Origin: an uncultured Bacteroidota bacterium
GTDB lineage: Bacteria > Bacteroidota > Bacteroidia > NS11-12g > UBA9320
DNA: 64,000 bases
Direction of reading: 5' to 3'
NCBI GenBank assembly: GCA_937124965.1
Contig: CAKZLB010000017.1
Location: 62,001-126,000 of the forward strand
Position numbers and translations under genes: made by a program. Positions 18,094-25,746 of this stretch are shown piece by piece. The notes under the pieces were generated by a model. It did not search any database, was not told the origin of the DNA, and saw nothing but the letters and a program-made list of their open reading frames with translations. The number at the start of each line of letters is the position of its first letter. Position 1 is the stretch's first letter.

Positions 18094-19122
18094 TTAATTG
18101 GTTCGATTTTTAAAGTCGTTCGCCTTTAAAAGCACGTTTTTAAATGTGTAATCTTGCACAATTAAAACGCGCTCTAACTTATTATAAATCGCATAATAAC
18201 GTGATGGGTCATTAACTAAAGCCATACCATCTTCATCATACAAGCCGTGCATTTTTTCATTGGCATTTTTTGGATAAAATTTCAGTTCGTCTATCCCTCG
18301 ATTTTTACTTTTTACACGGATTGTGGCAAAAGGTTGTTGTTCAGATAAAGCTGCTTTTAAAGAGTCGTTTATAACATATACAAACGTTTCGAAGTTTCTT
18401 TTTTCAAACAGATTACAATAGGATTTAATAGCTCCTGTGTTTTTGTTTTCATCCGTTATCGTTAAAGACGTCATCAAAAACTTATCATCTGGTGTATGTT
18501 CAATTTTAAAGCTTTCTTTTTCTTCGGGATACGTTACTTCGACTTCTTCAATTTGGTCTTTGGTACTGCCGAAAACGGTTCTGCTTATCCAATGATCTAA
18601 GTCGACAGAATATCGTGTGTTTACAAATCCATCAAATCCCGGAATCGTCATGATTGCCGGTGGATTGTCGCCAGGTAATTTGAAATATGTACCCAACTGT
18701 GTTGGAGTAGTGTTGCCGACGATGTAAACGTGGTCAGGTTCTTTCATGTTATCAGAATACACTTCGACCTTTATACCATGAATACTCATGTATTTTATGA
18801 CGTTTGGAATCGCAGCGGCGGGAGCGGGGCCTTGCACTTTGACCTTGGCCATAGTTTCGTCTAGTAAAAAATCAACTTCTTTCTGCCATGCAACAAATGA
18901 ATCGTTCACAGTCCATGTGCCATCCGATTGCTTTCGCAAGAATATTTGATTGTCGCCAGATTGATCGGTCATAAAAATTAGTGAAACATCCTCAGGATTT
19001 TCAACCGTAAAATCTGTTAACGAAGGAGGTGTTGTAGTTTTAGGTTTGGATTTAAGAAAGTACAAACCGGCAAGAACAGCCAACAAACTGACAAAAATGA
19101 GTACGTAACGTTTTGAATTCAT
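18094..19122 (-). CDS. DUF4340 domain protein
   Basis: The protein has 342 residues with one N-terminal membrane segment (about 6-22) and a large extracytoplasmic part. The DUF4340 pattern is visible (FTVENPEDVSLIFM, WTVNDSFVAW, MKVEVYSD-like strand, VNTRYSVDLDHWISRTVF). In many bacteria DUF4340 proteins sit beside GldG/ABC-type envelope transporters; here the partner is a sodium symporter. Function unknown. Confidence 0.75.
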   Translation of the reverse strand: MNSKRYVLIFVSLLAVLAGLYFLKSKPKTTTPPSLTDFTVENPEDVSLIFMTDQSGDNQIFLRKQSDGTWTVNDSFVAWQKEVDFLLDETMAKVKVQGPAPAAAIPNVIKYMSIHGIKVEVYSDNMKEPDHVYIVGNTTPTQLGTYFKLPGDNPPAIMTIPGFDGFVNTRYSVDLDHWISRTVFGSTKDQIEEVEVTYPEEKESFKIEHTPDDKFLMTSLTITDENKNTGAIKSYCNLFEKRNFETFVYVINDSLKAALSEQQPFATIRVKSKNRGIDELKFYPKNANEKMHGLYDEDGMALVNDPSRYYAIYNKLERVLIVQDYTFKNVLLKANDFKNRTN

Positions 19123-19269
19123 AACTACTTCTTCGTCGGCAAATGTAATGGCTTCTTATCAATCTTGTAGGCACATTTGACCAACGGTGTTCTATGTTTC
19201 GAAAGTTTAGTTTTTAAACCTGTTTAATGCAAATATGTTCAGGGTGTACTTGAAGTTTTATATCGCAAC

Positions 19270-19959
19270 TTACATCAAGCCATCATCTGCAAAACTCAAA
19301 TAGGATTCAGATGTCACAATTAGGTGGTCGAGCACTTGGATGTCTAGAAGCTTTCCAGCAGCTTTGATTTTATCGGTTAAGGACAAGTCTGCCTGACTTG
19401 GTTTTAAGTTACCGCTTGGGTGGTTATGACAAAGAATTAGTGCCGATGCTTTACGCTCAAGTGCAGATTTGTAAATGACCTTTGGGTCAACAACCGTTTG
19501 GCTGAAACCTCCTTTGCTTACACACGATTCTCCGATGATTTGGTTGGACCTACTCAAGTAAACCACCCAAAACTCTTCATGCGATTGATCGGCGAGTTTA
19601 TGCCCGATATATCTATAAGCGTCAGTACTTGAAGTAATCTTTTTTCGTTTTTGAACAGTTTGCGACTCTCTGCGACCACCAAATTCTATGGCTGAAATAA
19701 TGGTAATGGCTTTTGCTGGACCAATTCCTTCAACTTTACAGAAATCATTTACGGTAAATCGTGCAAGTTGGTTGAGGTCGTTTTCTGCTAATGCGAGTAA
19801 GTCTCGAGCAACATCAATAGCAGATTTGTTTTTAACACCTGTGGCAATCAGAATTCCTAGTAGTTCGGTATTACTTAGACTTTGTTTTCCGTGATGGATG
19901 AGTTTTTCACGCGGACGTTCATCCATTGCCCGGTTTTTTAAGGCAATATAGTTTGGCAT
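19270..19959 (-). CDS. radC: RadC/JAMM-family protein
   Basis: I choose ATG at 19959 (229 residues). The longer reading starts at TTG 19986, inside the rpsT terminator hairpin, and is unlikely. The N-terminal helix-hairpin-helix part contains RPREKLIHHG and KVEGIGPAKAI. The C-terminal JAMM metal site reads HNHPSG followed by S-x-x-D (SQADLSLTD). Family members were linked to DNA repair by an early mistaken mapping; the real function is open. Confidence 0.92.
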   Translation of the reverse strand: MPNYIALKNRAMDERPREKLIHHGKQSLSNTELLGILIATGVKNKSAIDVARDLLALAENDLNQLARFTVNDFCKVEGIGPAKAITIISAIEFGGRRESQTVQKRKKITSSTDAYRYIGHKLADQSHEEFWVVYLSRSNQIIGESCVSKGGFSQTVVDPKVIYKSALERKASALILCHNHPSGNLKPSQADLSLTDKIKAAGKLLDIQVLDHLIVTSESYLSFADDGLM

Positions 19960-19965
19960 TTCACA

Positions 19966-20002
19966 AAAGAAAAAGGCTTTTGACAAAATGCCAAAAGCCT
20001 TT
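19966..20002 (-). terminator. Rho-independent terminator of rpsT
   Basis: The arms AAAGGCTTTTG (19972-19982) and CAAAAGCCTTT (19992-20002) are perfectly complementary over 11 bp with a 9-base loop. Read on the minus strand the stem is followed by TTTTCTTTTG. It lies 24 bases after the rpsT stop and just before the radC start. Confidence 0.88.
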
Positions 20003-20026
20003 CAAATTATTTTGAGCAACGTAAGC

Positions 20027-20278
20027 TTACAGTCCGTTTACGTGCTTTGTTAAGCTGCTTTTTAAGTTTGCAACTTTGTTTTTATGAATAATATTCTTCT
20101 TAGCTAACTTGTCCATCATAGAAAAAGTTTCTTTCAATAAACCTTCAGCTTCTTTTTTATCGGTTGAATTTCTCAATCGCTTAATCCACGTTCTAGTGGT
20201 TTTATGCTGGTACTTATTGCGAATATTTTTCGCTTCGTTACTTCTGATTCTTTTTAATGCACTCTTATGGTTTGCCAT
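20027..20278 (-). CDS. rpsT: 30S ribosomal protein S20
   Basis: The start is ATG at 20278 (83 residues, usual length), giving MANHKSALKRIRSNEAKN, the standard S20 N-terminus; the open frame extends upstream but without homology. The protein is a basic helical bundle that binds 16S rRNA early in 30S assembly. The gene has its own candidate -7 box 21 bases upstream and a strong terminator downstream, so it is a single-gene unit. Confidence 0.96.
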   Translation of the reverse strand: MANHKSALKRIRSNEAKNIRNKYQHKTTRTWIKRLRNSTDKKEAEGLLKETFSMMDKLAKKNIIHKNKVANLKSSLTKHVNGL

Positions 20279-20298
20279 TGCAATTTTTTTAAGGATTG

Positions 20299-20306
20299 CA
20301 AAGGTA
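20299..20306 (-). promoter_or_regulatory. -7 box of the rpsT promoter
   Basis: On the minus strand the sequence reads TACCTTTG, an exact match to TAnnTTTG. It ends 21 bases before the rpsT ATG. The -33 region is only T-rich (TTTTTCG), without a clean TTTG. Confidence 0.55.
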
Positions 20307-20353
20307 TTATAAATCATTAAAATCGAAAAAGTTTTTTGATTAGTTTTTAAGAA

Positions 20354-20926
20354 TTAATTCTTCGCCACTTTTTTAATCACTTCTACTGAATTTTTAGGCT
20401 GTTTTACAATGCTATTGTCTGGGATATTACCATTGATATAACATCCTGCCCCAATCGTTACATTGTTGCCGATTGTACTTCCTGCTACAACACTACAATT
20501 TGCTCCAATCCACACGTTATTTCCAATAATAACACCTTGTTTCTTCGATGTCTGGGTGTGGTCGGTTACCGAATGGTTTGTTGTTGCAATAACCGTATTT
20601 GGACCAATGATAACGTCACTGCCAACCGTTAACCCTCCTGTGGCATTAATATAACATCCGATGCTTCCACCTGGATAAGAAGAGGCATCTTTCGAGATTT
20701 GTTTCCAATTAATCACTTGCGATCTGAAATCAACAGGCCATGGAACTCCTCCATTTATTCGAAGGATCTTTTGAAAAAAGAAGTATCGCTTAAATAGCTG
20801 GAAGTAATATACCTGACCATCATATAGATTTTGAAACTGAGGATACGCCCAACCCATGATTCGCTTGAACACGATGTTGTCAATTCTCTTAAAGATATTT
20901 TTTATCAATTGCTTCAAAATAACCAA
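20354..20926 (-). CDS. Left-handed beta-helix acyltransferase (polysaccharide O-acetyltransferase type)
   Basis: About 190 residues. Hexapeptide repeats run from about residue 90 to 180 (VIIGPNTVI, VIIGNNVWIGANCSVVAGSTIGNNVTIGAGC), with the catalytic-type His in NHSV. The WPVDFRSQV segment resembles acetyltransferases of exopolysaccharide loci. No ATG exists near the expected start: TTG at 20926 or TTG at 20917, which overlaps the flippase stop as TTGA, are the candidates. It likely works with the flippase on a surface glycan. Confidence 0.8.
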   Translation of the reverse strand: MVILKQLIKNIFKRIDNIVFKRIMGWAYPQFQNLYDGQVYYFQLFKRYFFFQKILRINGGVPWPVDFRSQVINWKQISKDASSYPGGSIGCYINATGGLTVGSDVIIGPNTVIATTNHSVTDHTQTSKKQGVIIGNNVWIGANCSVVAGSTIGNNVTIGAGCYINGNIPDNSIVKQPKNSVEVIKKVAKN

Positions 20927-22254
20927 TACCTGATACCTGCACCAGCAGCCAGACTCACTGCAATAATAAACACACCAATTAAGATTTTGAACATTGGGTT
21001 TTGGCCAATCAGTCTAAAACATGAAATCAGCATGGCAAGTCGAACGATAATTCCAATTAAAGCAAAAACGACTAACCCGATATATATATCATGTGTTATT
21101 TTGAGTGCAACGAACAAACCAATGCCAGTAAGCAATGTGAAAAGTGCAGTATATGAGAACTGAAGTCTCAGGCGATTATAAACTTCGAAAGCCACTGAGA
21201 AAGGGCTGCTGATGTACATCGCAAAACAATAGAGTATCATTATCTGGGTCATTATTCCTGCCGTTTCCCAATTGTCGCCAAGTATAAATGGTGTAATGAT
21301 ATCGCCCCAGATTAACATAGCTAGAACCGGTACTAATGCTAAAAAGAATAAAAAATACAGGATGTTATAGCTCAGTTTTATGGCTTCATCAGTATTATTT
21401 TTTATTCTAGCCAAACGTTCGAACAAAACTTGACTTATTGCATGACTCACAGCAACAAGCGGCAGATAGGTCAACTTCATTGCGTTCCCATACTGACCGT
21501 TTGTTTCTCGGTCAAAAAAAAAGACGATTAGAAAAACAGGAATATGCGAACCAAAGGTATTTATCAATCCAGAGGGCATTGCCCAAGTTGGGAATGACTT
21601 GTATTGTTTGAACAAAGACTTAGCTTCAGAACCATTAAACGTCAAATTCGTAAAAACACTTCTAGGCAGAAAAAACAATACACTGAAGAACTGGCCAAGA
21701 GCATGCCCTAAAACAAGACCGTTTATTTTACTGTACTTAAACCAACCATGAATTAATTTATATCCTGCGCTAACTCCAAACGTTAGAATTCTGTTGCTTG
21801 ACAAGTTTTTATAGTGTTTTTCTCGATTCCACCAAACCATCAAAACTTCAACCATTCCTGTTAGAAAAATCGTTGGCGGTATCAAATAAATCCAAAAGGG
21901 CGGTTGCTGGAAGTCAAGTAACTGAGCAATTGGTTGTCTGAAAAGCACCAGCAGACAACTGCTCAAGATTAGAAACCCTAGATTGATAAGCGTAGCAAGT
22001 TTTAAAATAGTCTTGGCCTTTTCTCGGTCGTGTTCAACCATTATTGCCTGATCGTATTTTAACGTAACTATGGATGCGCCAACCGCCAAAATAGACATGA
22101 ATGTAGTGATGTCGCCATGTTGTTCTGGAGAGTACCACCGACTTAACAATGGAATAACAACCACAAGAGTAATAAGCTGAGTAATGGTGGAACTGCCAAA
22201 GAGCATTCCAGCATTTTTTAAAAAATCACTTTTGAGAAACGTTTTTACCGACAC
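20914..22254 (-). CDS. Polysaccharide flippase-like membrane protein (MOP superfamily)
   Basis: The 446-residue protein has about 12 transmembrane helices. The N-terminal pattern LFGSSTITQLITLVVVIPLLSRWYSPEQHG matches Wzx/RfbX-type exporters that flip lipid-linked oligosaccharides across the inner membrane. Only the acyltransferase gene accompanies it; no glycosyltransferases or polymerase are nearby, so this is a two-gene fragment of a glycan pathway. It is divergent from the response regulator at 22290. Confidence 0.82.
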   Translation of the reverse strand: MSVKTFLKSDFLKNAGMLFGSSTITQLITLVVVIPLLSRWYSPEQHGDITTFMSILAVGASIVTLKYDQAIMVEHDREKAKTILKLATLINLGFLILSSCLLVLFRQPIAQLLDFQQPPFWIYLIPPTIFLTGMVEVLMVWWNREKHYKNLSSNRILTFGVSAGYKLIHGWFKYSKINGLVLGHALGQFFSVLFFLPRSVFTNLTFNGSEAKSLFKQYKSFPTWAMPSGLINTFGSHIPVFLIVFFFDRETNGQYGNAMKLTYLPLVAVSHAISQVLFERLARIKNNTDEAIKLSYNILYFLFFLALVPVLAMLIWGDIITPFILGDNWETAGIMTQIMILYCFAMYISSPFSVAFEVYNRLRLQFSYTALFTLLTGIGLFVALKITHDIYIGLVVFALIGIIVRLAMLISCFRLIGQNPMFKILIGVFIIAVSLAAGAGIRYWLF

Positions 22255-22289
22255 CTAAGCGAAGTACGTATTTCTTTTAGATTAAAAAA

Positions 22290-22979
22290 ATGAGGAAAGA
22301 TGTTAGAATGATTATTTTTGGGCTAATGTCTGATACACAACCCATTCGTGTTATTCTCCTTGACGATCACCAGGTGGTTTTGGACGGGTTGCAATCTATT
22401 CTTTCTCAAACTGAGGAGGTAGAAGTTCTTGGAGAGTTTTTAAGCCCAGAAAAGGCAATGTCTTTCTTAGATGCCAATGAAGTTGATGTGATATTAACAG
22501 ATCTTGATATGCCAATTATGTCGGGGGAAGATGTTTTACTTTTTGTTAAATCAAAATTTCCGAGAACGAAGGTGTTGGTGCTAAGCATGCACAATGAAAA
22601 AACGTTAATAAAACACCTAATAGACTTAGGTGCAGATGGTTACGTGTCTAAAAGTGCTAGTAAAGATGAGATATTAATGGCAGTAACCTCCGTTTGCGGC
22701 GATGTAAAGTTTTTTAGTAATGATGTCTTAAAATCATTAATGGCAGAAACTAGGGAGGTTAAGAATACTATCCATCCAGCGTTAAAAGAGTTAACAACCA
22801 GAGAGGTTGATGTGATTAAATTAATTGCAGAAGGCTTAAGCAGCAAGGAAATCGGGGAGAGGCTTTGCATTAGTCCGCGTACTGCGGAAACACACCGAAG
22901 TAATGTCATGAAAAAAATTAACTGTACTGGCGTAGCAGGCATAGTTCGATTTGCCTTCGAGACTAAACTGATCTCCTAA
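22290..22979 (+). CDS. NarL/LuxR-type response regulator (RR1)
   Basis: The receiver domain contains the acidic pair in VILLDDHQVV, the phospho-acceptor Asp71 in ILTDLDMP and the conserved Lys in GYVSKSA. The C-terminal LuxR HTH (about 163-225) reads LTTREVDVIKLIAEGLSSKEIGERL and SPRTAETHRSNVMKK. A second start at 22326 (MSDTQPIRV) would be closer to the domain boundary. No kinase is adjacent; the orphan kinase at 28985-30883 is the nearest candidate partner. Sites suited to this type of regulator lie in the next two promoters. Confidence 0.9.
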   Translation: MRKDVRMIIFGLMSDTQPIRVILLDDHQVVLDGLQSILSQTEEVEVLGEFLSPEKAMSFLDANEVDVILTDLDMPIMSGEDVLLFVKSKFPRTKVLVLSMHNEKTLIKHLIDLGADGYVSKSASKDEILMAVTSVCGDVKFFSNDVLKSLMAETREVKNTIHPALKELTTREVDVIKLIAEGLSSKEIGERLCISPRTAETHRSNVMKKINCTGVAGIVRFAFETKLIS

Positions 22980-23002
22980 CAATCCATTGTACACATCGTT
23001 TC

Positions 23003-23040
23003 TAAGTATTTCTACGTACGGAAAACCGTAGTTCTACGTA
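23003..23040 (+). promoter_or_regulatory. Twin 7-2-7 operator before the first BNR gene
   Basis: Two 16-bp sites, TAAGTATTTCTACGTA (23003-23018) and ACCGTAGTTCTACGTA (23025-23040), start 22 bp apart. Each matches TACGTAG-TT-CTACGTA in 14 of 16 positions. The second ends 53 bases before the ATG at 23094. A TTTG with -7 character follows (ATGCTTTG, 23047-23054). The 7-2-7 shape suits NarL-type dimers; binding by RR1 is inferred. Confidence 0.65.
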
Positions 23041-23093
23041 TTTCTTATGCTTTGTTTAAGCTCCAGTTTTGTAAAGTATCAACACTAAAAATT

Positions 23094-25253
23094 ATGAAAC
23101 GAGTTACAACACTATTTGCATTCCTTATTATTAGTTTTTCTAGCTTTTCCCAGACATGGACCAAACTAGCGTTACCAGAAACAGGTAAAAGCATGGTTGA
23201 CATTGTTGTCGGAGCAGACGATAACTTGTATGTCTTAACCAAACAGGGACTTTATAAAAGTACAGACGATGGAGTTTCTTGGACTCTTTATTCACTTGAA
23301 GCCTATGGGTCAGAGTTGATGGGTGTAACAACAAAGGGACGCGCCTATATGGACCATGGTTATATAATGAGTTACACGGATGGTGGAGAAGCGAAACATA
23401 GCACCAGAGTGTTCGACAGTAAAAACGTACTCAGTGCTTCCATGGTTTCATTAAGTGATGGAAAAATAATCATACTGGATGGTCCACTAGTAACTGGCAA
23501 AAGAAATTACACGGTATCGACGGATGATGGAGCAACATTTCAAACGAAGAATATTACTGCTTTCAAGGCAAGTCAAGGGAATCATAGAACACTGTTTAGT
23601 ATGGAAAATGATGATGTTTATTTCTATGGAACAGACAAGGCAATTCATCGGTCAACAGATAAAGGTGAAAGTTTTACATCTGCTGGAACCGCAATAAATG
23701 TGAATGGAACGGGTTTTCCGTTAGCTTTCGACGCAAAAAACGGAAACATCTATTTGTGGACTAAAGTTGGTTTAAATGCGATGATTAATAAATCAACCGA
23801 TCATGGTGTTACATGGACAACGGTAAGAGATCATCCAACTTTTGTTCACTCAATTGCGGCATATGATGATCAAGTCGTGGCGTATAGTAATTCTTTAATG
23901 TACTACTCAACCGATGGTGGAAATACATGGAGTGAAAAAACGGCACTTTTTGATGCAGGTAGTTTCCCAAGTCAAATAATCATTAGCAAAACAGGCAAAG
24001 TTTTAGGAATAAATGCTGGAATTAATGGAGTTGTAGAAATTGATTTTACAAATGATAAAGTTGTACGACGAACTAAAGGAATAGATTATACATGGGCGAC
24101 TGGTTTAAGTTATAATGGAACTAGGTTGGCGGCAAATCTGTCGGAATATGCCCATTACACAGATGATAATGGCTCAACATGGACGGCTCTAAAAGGAGAA
24201 GGAGCTATTTCCAATGAGGTATTTGTCACTAAAAAAGGAGTTGTATACACAGCACAAACAAAAACCGGCACGTGGGCTGGAGTCTATAAACAAGACGCTA
24301 ACGACTCAATGATTAAGGTCATGGCCGACAAAGATGAAGTGTGGAACCTTAACTCCATGTTCGAAGATGATAAGGGCGGGTTGTATTGCATGAGCAATTT
24401 GCATGGTTTATATAAATCGACGGATGGTTTAAATTTTATAAAATTAGAGAATGCCCCTTTTGATAATTTATATGAGCAAGTAGTTTGGTTTAGTGAGGCC
24501 AATTCAAGAATGTATAGCATTCAAACCAAACAAGAAATAATACATTACTCCGATGATTATGGCGTGACATGGACAGAAGGAGAAAAAGTTCCTGATTTAA
24601 GTTTTGGTAACTACATACACTTTAAAGGAAAAGATAGAATGTGGGTTAGAGCATGGTCCACGAAACCAGAACAAGTAGGATTTTATTATTCATACGATTT
24701 GAAAAATTGGACGGGGCCATTTAAATCAGCACAAAACTTCGACGACCGATGGAGTCAATTTGTAAAAGGGGATAAAGAGCAAAATTTGTTTGTGGCAAAT
24801 GACGAAAACATCATTCTACATTCTACCGATACCGGAAAAACGTGGAATCCGTTTATCGAAGGGCTAGATTCAGTGAAGGTTTTTGATGTTTTTGGTTCGT
24901 ATAAAAGTCAGATACCGTATATCAATTTTATAGGAGAAGGTGACAAGTTGGTACTATCAACCAAGGGGTCAATCTATATGGCGAGTCAAGAAACTGGCCC
25001 AAGCACCGTTAAGAATCTTAATTCAACGCCAAGAATAATTTTATACCCAAACCCAGTAAACAACCTACTGAAGTTTAAAGGGACTTCGGGAGTTGATGAA
25101 ATAGTGGTTTATGCATTGGATGGAAGAGAACTATTAAGGAATTCGAACCCATCTGATAGCATAAATGTAACATCGCTCGTTGACGGTACTTATTTCGTTA
25201 TGATTAAAAGCGGAGAGGTTCGAACTACACAGAAAGTGGTTGTGAGACATTAA
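23094..25253 (+). CDS. Secreted BNR-repeat (sialidase-like propeller) protein with T9SS signal
   Basis: Start at ATG 23094 (719 residues) gives a standard signal peptide MKRVTTLFAFLIISF..SFSQ; the upstream extension lies in the promoter. At least eight BNR/Asp-box repeats are visible (STDDGVSW, STDDGATF, STDKGESF, STDHGVTW, STDGGNTW, TDDNGSTW, SDDYGVTW, STDTGKTW), which form beta-propellers. The last 75 residues are a type A T9SS sorting domain (IILYPNPVNN ... DGTYFVMIKSG). No sialidase Arg triad was recognised, so enzymatic activity is not claimed. It follows RR1 and has a paralogue at 33527. Confidence 0.88.
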   Translation: MKRVTTLFAFLIISFSSFSQTWTKLALPETGKSMVDIVVGADDNLYVLTKQGLYKSTDDGVSWTLYSLEAYGSELMGVTTKGRAYMDHGYIMSYTDGGEAKHSTRVFDSKNVLSASMVSLSDGKIIILDGPLVTGKRNYTVSTDDGATFQTKNITAFKASQGNHRTLFSMENDDVYFYGTDKAIHRSTDKGESFTSAGTAINVNGTGFPLAFDAKNGNIYLWTKVGLNAMINKSTDHGVTWTTVRDHPTFVHSIAAYDDQVVAYSNSLMYYSTDGGNTWSEKTALFDAGSFPSQIIISKTGKVLGINAGINGVVEIDFTNDKVVRRTKGIDYTWATGLSYNGTRLAANLSEYAHYTDDNGSTWTALKGEGAISNEVFVTKKGVVYTAQTKTGTWAGVYKQDANDSMIKVMADKDEVWNLNSMFEDDKGGLYCMSNLHGLYKSTDGLNFIKLENAPFDNLYEQVVWFSEANSRMYSIQTKQEIIHYSDDYGVTWTEGEKVPDLSFGNYIHFKGKDRMWVRAWSTKPEQVGFYYSYDLKNWTGPFKSAQNFDDRWSQFVKGDKEQNLFVANDENIILHSTDTGKTWNPFIEGLDSVKVFDVFGSYKSQIPYINFIGEGDKLVLSTKGSIYMASQETGPSTVKNLNSTPRIILYPNPVNNLLKFKGTSGVDEIVVYALDGRELLRNSNPSDSINVTSLVDGTYFVMIKSGEVRTTQKVVVRH

Positions 25254-25620
25254 AATTTTCCAATGGCGTCCTAAAGTTTTTTAGTAATGCTTATTACACC
25301 ACTTGACCCATGGCAGATGTTTTTTTGAATGACCTTGGGGCTTAATGTACATAATACATTTGATTTGGAGGTCGATGGCATTTTTTGGAGGTGGAGTGTC
25401 CGAAAAGTTTTTTTGGTCAAATCCAAGGGAAGTCGAGAACTTGTTCGAGAATCACCCGCAGGATTCCAATAAAAACAAGGAAACGAACAACGCCAAAAGA
25501 GCCTTGAACTTTTTGTTTACTTTTTGGTTCAAGCCAAAAAGTAAAATCGGTTTGGCTGATAAACCAAGTAGAACAATTAAAAATATTTAAGACAAGATTA
25601 AAAATTTCCATGATTCAGTA
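25254..25620. other. Non-coding spacer with hairpin repeat
   Basis: No convincing gene was found; an 81-codon reading frame here has no start context or family and crosses a hairpin repeat. TTTACTTTTTGG (25516-25527) and CCAAAAAGTAAA (25534-25545) form a perfect 12-bp stem with loop TTCAAG. The stem and the following AAATCGGTTTGGCTGATAA recur in decayed form at 57000-57051 and 59586-59636. Confidence 0.6.
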
Positions 25621-25654
25621 AAAGAGGCGTAAATAATTTTATGCCTCTTTTTTT
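25621..25654 (+). terminator. Rho-independent terminator upstream of the 25747 promoter
   Basis: AAAGAGGCGTAAA (25621-25633) pairs with TTTATGCCTCTTT (25638-25650) over 13 bp including one G-T wobble, with loop TAAT, and a T-run continues to 25654. It separates transcripts from the first BNR gene from the promoter that starts 2 bases later. Confidence 0.85.
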
Positions 25655-25655
25655 G

Positions 25656-25693
25656 TACGTAGAACTACGTAGACATTTCCGTATTTCCACGTA
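25656..25693 (+). promoter_or_regulatory. Twin 7-2-7 operator before the 25747 gene
   Basis: TACGTAGAACTACGTA (25656-25671) is a perfect 7-2-7 inverted repeat. A second, weaker site TCCGTATTTCCACGTA (25678-25693) matches 13 of 16 positions. Site starts are 22 bp apart and the second ends 53 bases before the ATG, the same geometry as at 23003-23040. Confidence 0.68.
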
Positions 25694-25746
25694 TTTATAT
25701 TGATTATATCTATTACCAGCTTTGTGTTGTAACAACAAAATACAAC

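Noticed and set aside
19960-19986. TTG start for radC at 19986
   Set aside because: It falls inside the rpsT terminator; ATG 19959 gives a normal RadC N-terminus.
22262-22277. RR1 autoregulatory site (GTACGTA) before 22290
   Set aside because: Only one half-site matches, 9 of 16 positions overall; too weak to claim.
23094-25253. Active sialidase
   Set aside because: BNR repeats are present but the Arg triad and other catalytic residues of sialidases were not recognised.
25345-25590. An 81-codon plus-strand frame after the first BNR gene
   Set aside because: It runs through a hairpin repeat found elsewhere in non-coding DNA and has no recognisable protein features.
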